Assembly (NCBI GenBank): GCA_947625785.1
Contig: CANQPS010000013.1
Coordinates: 24,303 to 88,302, forward strand
Reading direction: 5' to 3'
Length of the DNA: 64,000 bases
DNA from: an uncultured Clostridia bacterium
Lineage (GTDB): Bacteria; Bacillota; Clostridia; Oscillospirales; Acutalibacteraceae
In this document: positions 62,513 through 64,000 of the stretch, piece after piece
Position numbering within the stretch: the first letter of the stretch is position 1
Layout: every line of letters starts with the position of its first letter
The notes under the pieces: generated by a model
Databases searched by the model: none
What the model was told of the DNA's origin: nothing
The model's input: only the letters and a program-made list of their open reading frames with translations
Translations under genes and position numbers: made by a program

Positions 62513-62731
62513 ATGAACAAACAGAAGTTGGTTGGAATCATGCATGGAAACGGTGACACACAGGAAATTCTGGCAAAGGCAATTGGAATTTCTGTTCAGC
62601 GGTTCAATGCAAAAATCAATGAAACCAATAATGCTGAATTCACACAAGGTGAAATTCAGAGAATCAAAGAAAGATACGACCTGACAGCTGAAGATATTGA
62701 TGAAATTTTTTTTGCGCGACTTGTATCTTAA
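62513..62731 (+). CDS. Cro-like small DNA-binding protein
   Basis: A 72-residue protein with a short helix-turn-helix: MNKQKLVGIMHGNGDTQEILAKAIGISVQRFNAKINETNNAEFTQGEIQRIKERYDLTAEDI. This is the usual small XRE-like protein behind a phage early promoter, often acting as Cro or as an activator. GAAGGTG gives the ribosome site for the ATG at 62513; the GTG at 62504 lies within that site. Operator copy 3 overlaps its stop. Confidence 0.85.
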   Translation: MNKQKLVGIMHGNGDTQEILAKAIGISVQRFNAKINETNNAEFTQGEIQRIKERYDLTAEDIDEIFFARLVS

Positions 62732-62745
62732 AAATGTACATTTTG
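62721..62745 (+). promoter_or_regulatory. Operator-like site 3 at the end of the Cro-like gene
   Basis: TTGTATCTTAAAAATGTACA and following TTTTG match operators 1 and 2 in the TTGTATCTT head and the TACATTT tail. It straddles the Cro-like stop codon and may control the antirepressor downstream. Confidence 0.6.
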
Positions 62746-62791
62746 AAATAATTAGCCAAGCAATCTAAAGACAAATTCAAGGGGTGAGAGT

Positions 62792-62848
62792 GTGAAAGAA
62801 CTCATTTTTAGAGCTGATTTGATAAGAGAGGGTATCAAAATTCTATGA
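62792..62848 (+). CDS. Possible very short peptide or gene remnant
   Basis: GTG at 62792 with GGGGTGAGAG upstream opens an 18-codon frame (VKELIFRADLIREGIKIL) ending in TGA at 62846-62848. Such a strong ribosome site before so short a frame suggests either a leader peptide or the front of a gene cut short by a mutation. No function can be named. Confidence 0.25.
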   Translation: MKELIFRADLIREGIKIL

Positions 62849-62866
62849 TTTAATGAGGTGTATAAA

Positions 62867-63697
62867 ATGAACAAATTACAAATTTTTGAAAATGCAGAGT
62901 TTGGCTCTGTACGTACAACAACTATTGACGGCGAACCTTATTTCGTAGGTAAGGATGTAGCCACTATCCTCGGTTACAGCAATCCAAGAGATGCCATCAG
63001 CAAGCATATTGATGACGAGGATAAGGGGGTAGCAAAATGCGACACCCTTGGTGGCAGACAGGAAATCCTCTTTATTAACGAGTCTGGTCTTTACAGCCTA
63101 ATCCTCAGAAGCCAGCTCCCTGCGGCGAAGAAGTTTAAGCGCTGGGTAACAAGCGAGGTTTTACCATCAATTCGCAAAACGGGCGGGTATGTATCAGATG
63201 ATGAAAAGTTTATAAGTACATATCTTCCAAACGCTGATGAGGCTACAAAGCTGATGTTTCGTACAAATCTTGAAACAATTAAAAATCTTAACAATAAAGT
63301 TGGAGTACTTGAAACAGAAAATGCATTGCAAAAACAACAAATATCAGAATTACAGCCGAAAGCGAGTTATTATGATGTATGTCTTAACTGTAAAGATTTG
63401 TTAAGCATAACAGAAATAGCAAAAGATTACGGTAAGTCAGGCAGATGGCTGAACGATAAATTACACGAACTTGGAATACAGTATAAACAAGGCAGAAAAA
63501 TATGGTTGCTGTATCAAAAATATGCAGAGCGAGGATATACAAGTACTAAAACACAAACATACAACGGTAATGATGGAGAAGTTCATATAAAGGCACACAC
63601 TTACTGGACACAAAAAGGGCGACTTTTTATTTATGATAAGTTGAAGTCTAATGATATATTACCTTTGATTGAACAGCAAATTAGTCCGAGGGGGTGA
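62867..63697 (+). CDS. Phage antirepressor, Bro-N plus KilAC/ANT domain
   Basis: A 276-residue protein. Residues 1-105 form a Bro-N domain (IFENAEFGSVRTTTIDGEPYFVGKDVATILGYSNPRDAISKHIDDEDKG, then NESGLYSLILRSQLPAAKKFKRWVTSEVLPSIRKTG). A helical linker with coiled-coil character follows (TIKNLNNKVGVLETENALQKQQISELQPKASYYD), and the C-terminal 110 residues are an ANT/KilAC domain (LSITEIAKDYGKSGRWLNDKLHELGIQYKQG). Such proteins bind DNA or the repressor and favour lytic growth. TGAGGTG sits 6 bases before the ATG at 62867. Confidence 0.93.
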   Translation: MNKLQIFENAEFGSVRTTTIDGEPYFVGKDVATILGYSNPRDAISKHIDDEDKGVAKCDTLGGRQEILFINESGLYSLILRSQLPAAKKFKRWVTSEVLPSIRKTGGYVSDDEKFISTYLPNADEATKLMFRTNLETIKNLNNKVGVLETENALQKQQISELQPKASYYDVCLNCKDLLSITEIAKDYGKSGRWLNDKLHELGIQYKQGRKIWLLYQKYAERGYTSTKTQTYNGNDGEVHIKAHTYWTQKGRLFIYDKLKSNDILPLIEQQISPRG

Positions 63698-63702
63698 TAA
63701 AA

Positions 63703-63942
63703 ATGGCAAAGAAAATAATCCGCACTTGGTCTGATGTACCACTCGTACTAACAACAAACCAAACAGCTGACATATTATGTCTGACAACTAATGTCGTAAG
63801 AAAAATGCTTCGCAACTCAGAACTTCCTGGTATAAAGGTTAGCCCTAAAAAATGGATTGTTGAAAAAACAACACTTATGGATTTTTTAGGTGTCACACCT
63901 TGCGATACAATGACAGCACATTTACAGAAAGGACAAAATTAG
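63703..63942 (+). CDS. Excisionase-like HTH DNA-binding protein
   Basis: A 79-residue protein with a MerR/Xis-type winged helix: WSDVPLVLTTNQTADILCLTTNVVRKMLRNSELPGIKVSPKKWIVEKTTLMDFL. This is the HTH_17/excisionase form, which bends DNA with the integrase or controls early genes. GGGGGTGA lies before the ATG at 63703; the GTG at 63694 overlaps the antirepressor stop. Since it is far from the integrase, a regulatory role is as likely as excision. Confidence 0.8.
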   Translation: MAKKIIRTWSDVPLVLTTNQTADILCLTTNVVRKMLRNSELPGIKVSPKKWIVEKTTLMDFLGVTPCDTMTAHLQKGQN

Positions 63943-63943
63943 A

Positions 63944-64000
63944 ATGAAAATCATAATGAAAAACAACGGTTATAAAGGATATATGGTAAGCAACAGAAAG
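63944..64000 (+). CDS. Start of a prophage gene of unknown function (5' end only)
   Basis: ATG at 63944 with AAAGGAC about ten bases upstream opens a frame to the window edge (MKIIMKNNGYKGYMVSNRK, 19 residues). The reading direction and spacing fit the early gene series. Too short to assign. Confidence 0.5.
   Translation, partial: MKIIMKNNGYKGYMVSNRK

Noticed and set aside
62411..62647. Minus-strand 78-codon frame over the Cro-like gene
   Set aside because: It covers the consensus promoter and operator of the plus-strand gene and has no ribosome site.

Overview
The window is AT-rich chromosomal DNA of a low-GC Firmicute, most likely an anaerobic gut member of the Clostridia (Oscillospirales/Ruminococcus-like). 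The pointers are: an ffs-dnaX-ybaB-recR block, smpB next to ssrA, a GTP-type PEP carboxykinase, a bifunctional ArgJ, AGGAG-type ribosome binding sites, and BspA-type leucine-rich-repeat lipoproteins. The species cannot be fixed from sequence alone.

Region 1 (1-23020, minus strand, running off the left edge) is a long exopolysaccharide/capsule cluster. It reads, in transcription order: Wzz-like chain-length regulator, CpsD-like tyrosine kinase, GT4, rmlA, rmlB, rmlC, a sugar aminotransferase, UDP-glucose dehydrogenase, GT2, pyruvyl transferase, Wzy-like polymerase, Wzx flippase, UDP-galactopyranose mutase, GT4, radical SAM/SPASM protein, two GT2, pyruvyl transferase, acetyltransferase, GT2, second Wzy-like protein, GT2, and the start of a third pyruvyl transferase. 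There is no rmlD and no priming sugar-phosphate transferase in view. A good promoter precedes the first gene, and two hairpins around glf may split the transcript.

Region 2 (23400-30340) is accessory: a PadR regulator with a palindromic operator and a two-gene ABC exporter, a peptidase C26 family hydrolase, a DUF2798-like membrane protein behind a structured leader, an IS605-type element carrying only tnpB, and a TPR-like membrane protein. Hairpins of one repeat family are scattered here.

Region 3 (30440-47680) is core metabolism: coaBC, rpsO-pnp, a complete minus-strand arginine operon argGHCJBDF with an ARG box over its promoter, then a small unknown gene, an XRE regulator, a flavin-reductase-like protein, an SDR and a phosphohexomutase.

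Region 4 (47680-59900) holds an IS5-family scar fused to a broken MmgE/PrpD gene, ssrA and smpB, a tandem duplication of a BspA-type LRR lipoprotein gene that dragged along the 3' end of recR, then recR, ybaB, dnaX, SRP RNA, rsmA, an RsmF-like methyltransferase and PEP carboxykinase.

Region 5 (60180-64000) is the left end of an integrated prophage or related element. It sits in a tRNA-Leu(UAG) gene of which only the 3' half remains here. It has a tyrosine integrase, a 65-bp tandem repeat with a perfect palindrome, a divergent repressor/Cro-like switch with three matching operator-like sites, a Bro-N/KilAC antirepressor, and an HTH protein; it runs off the right edge.
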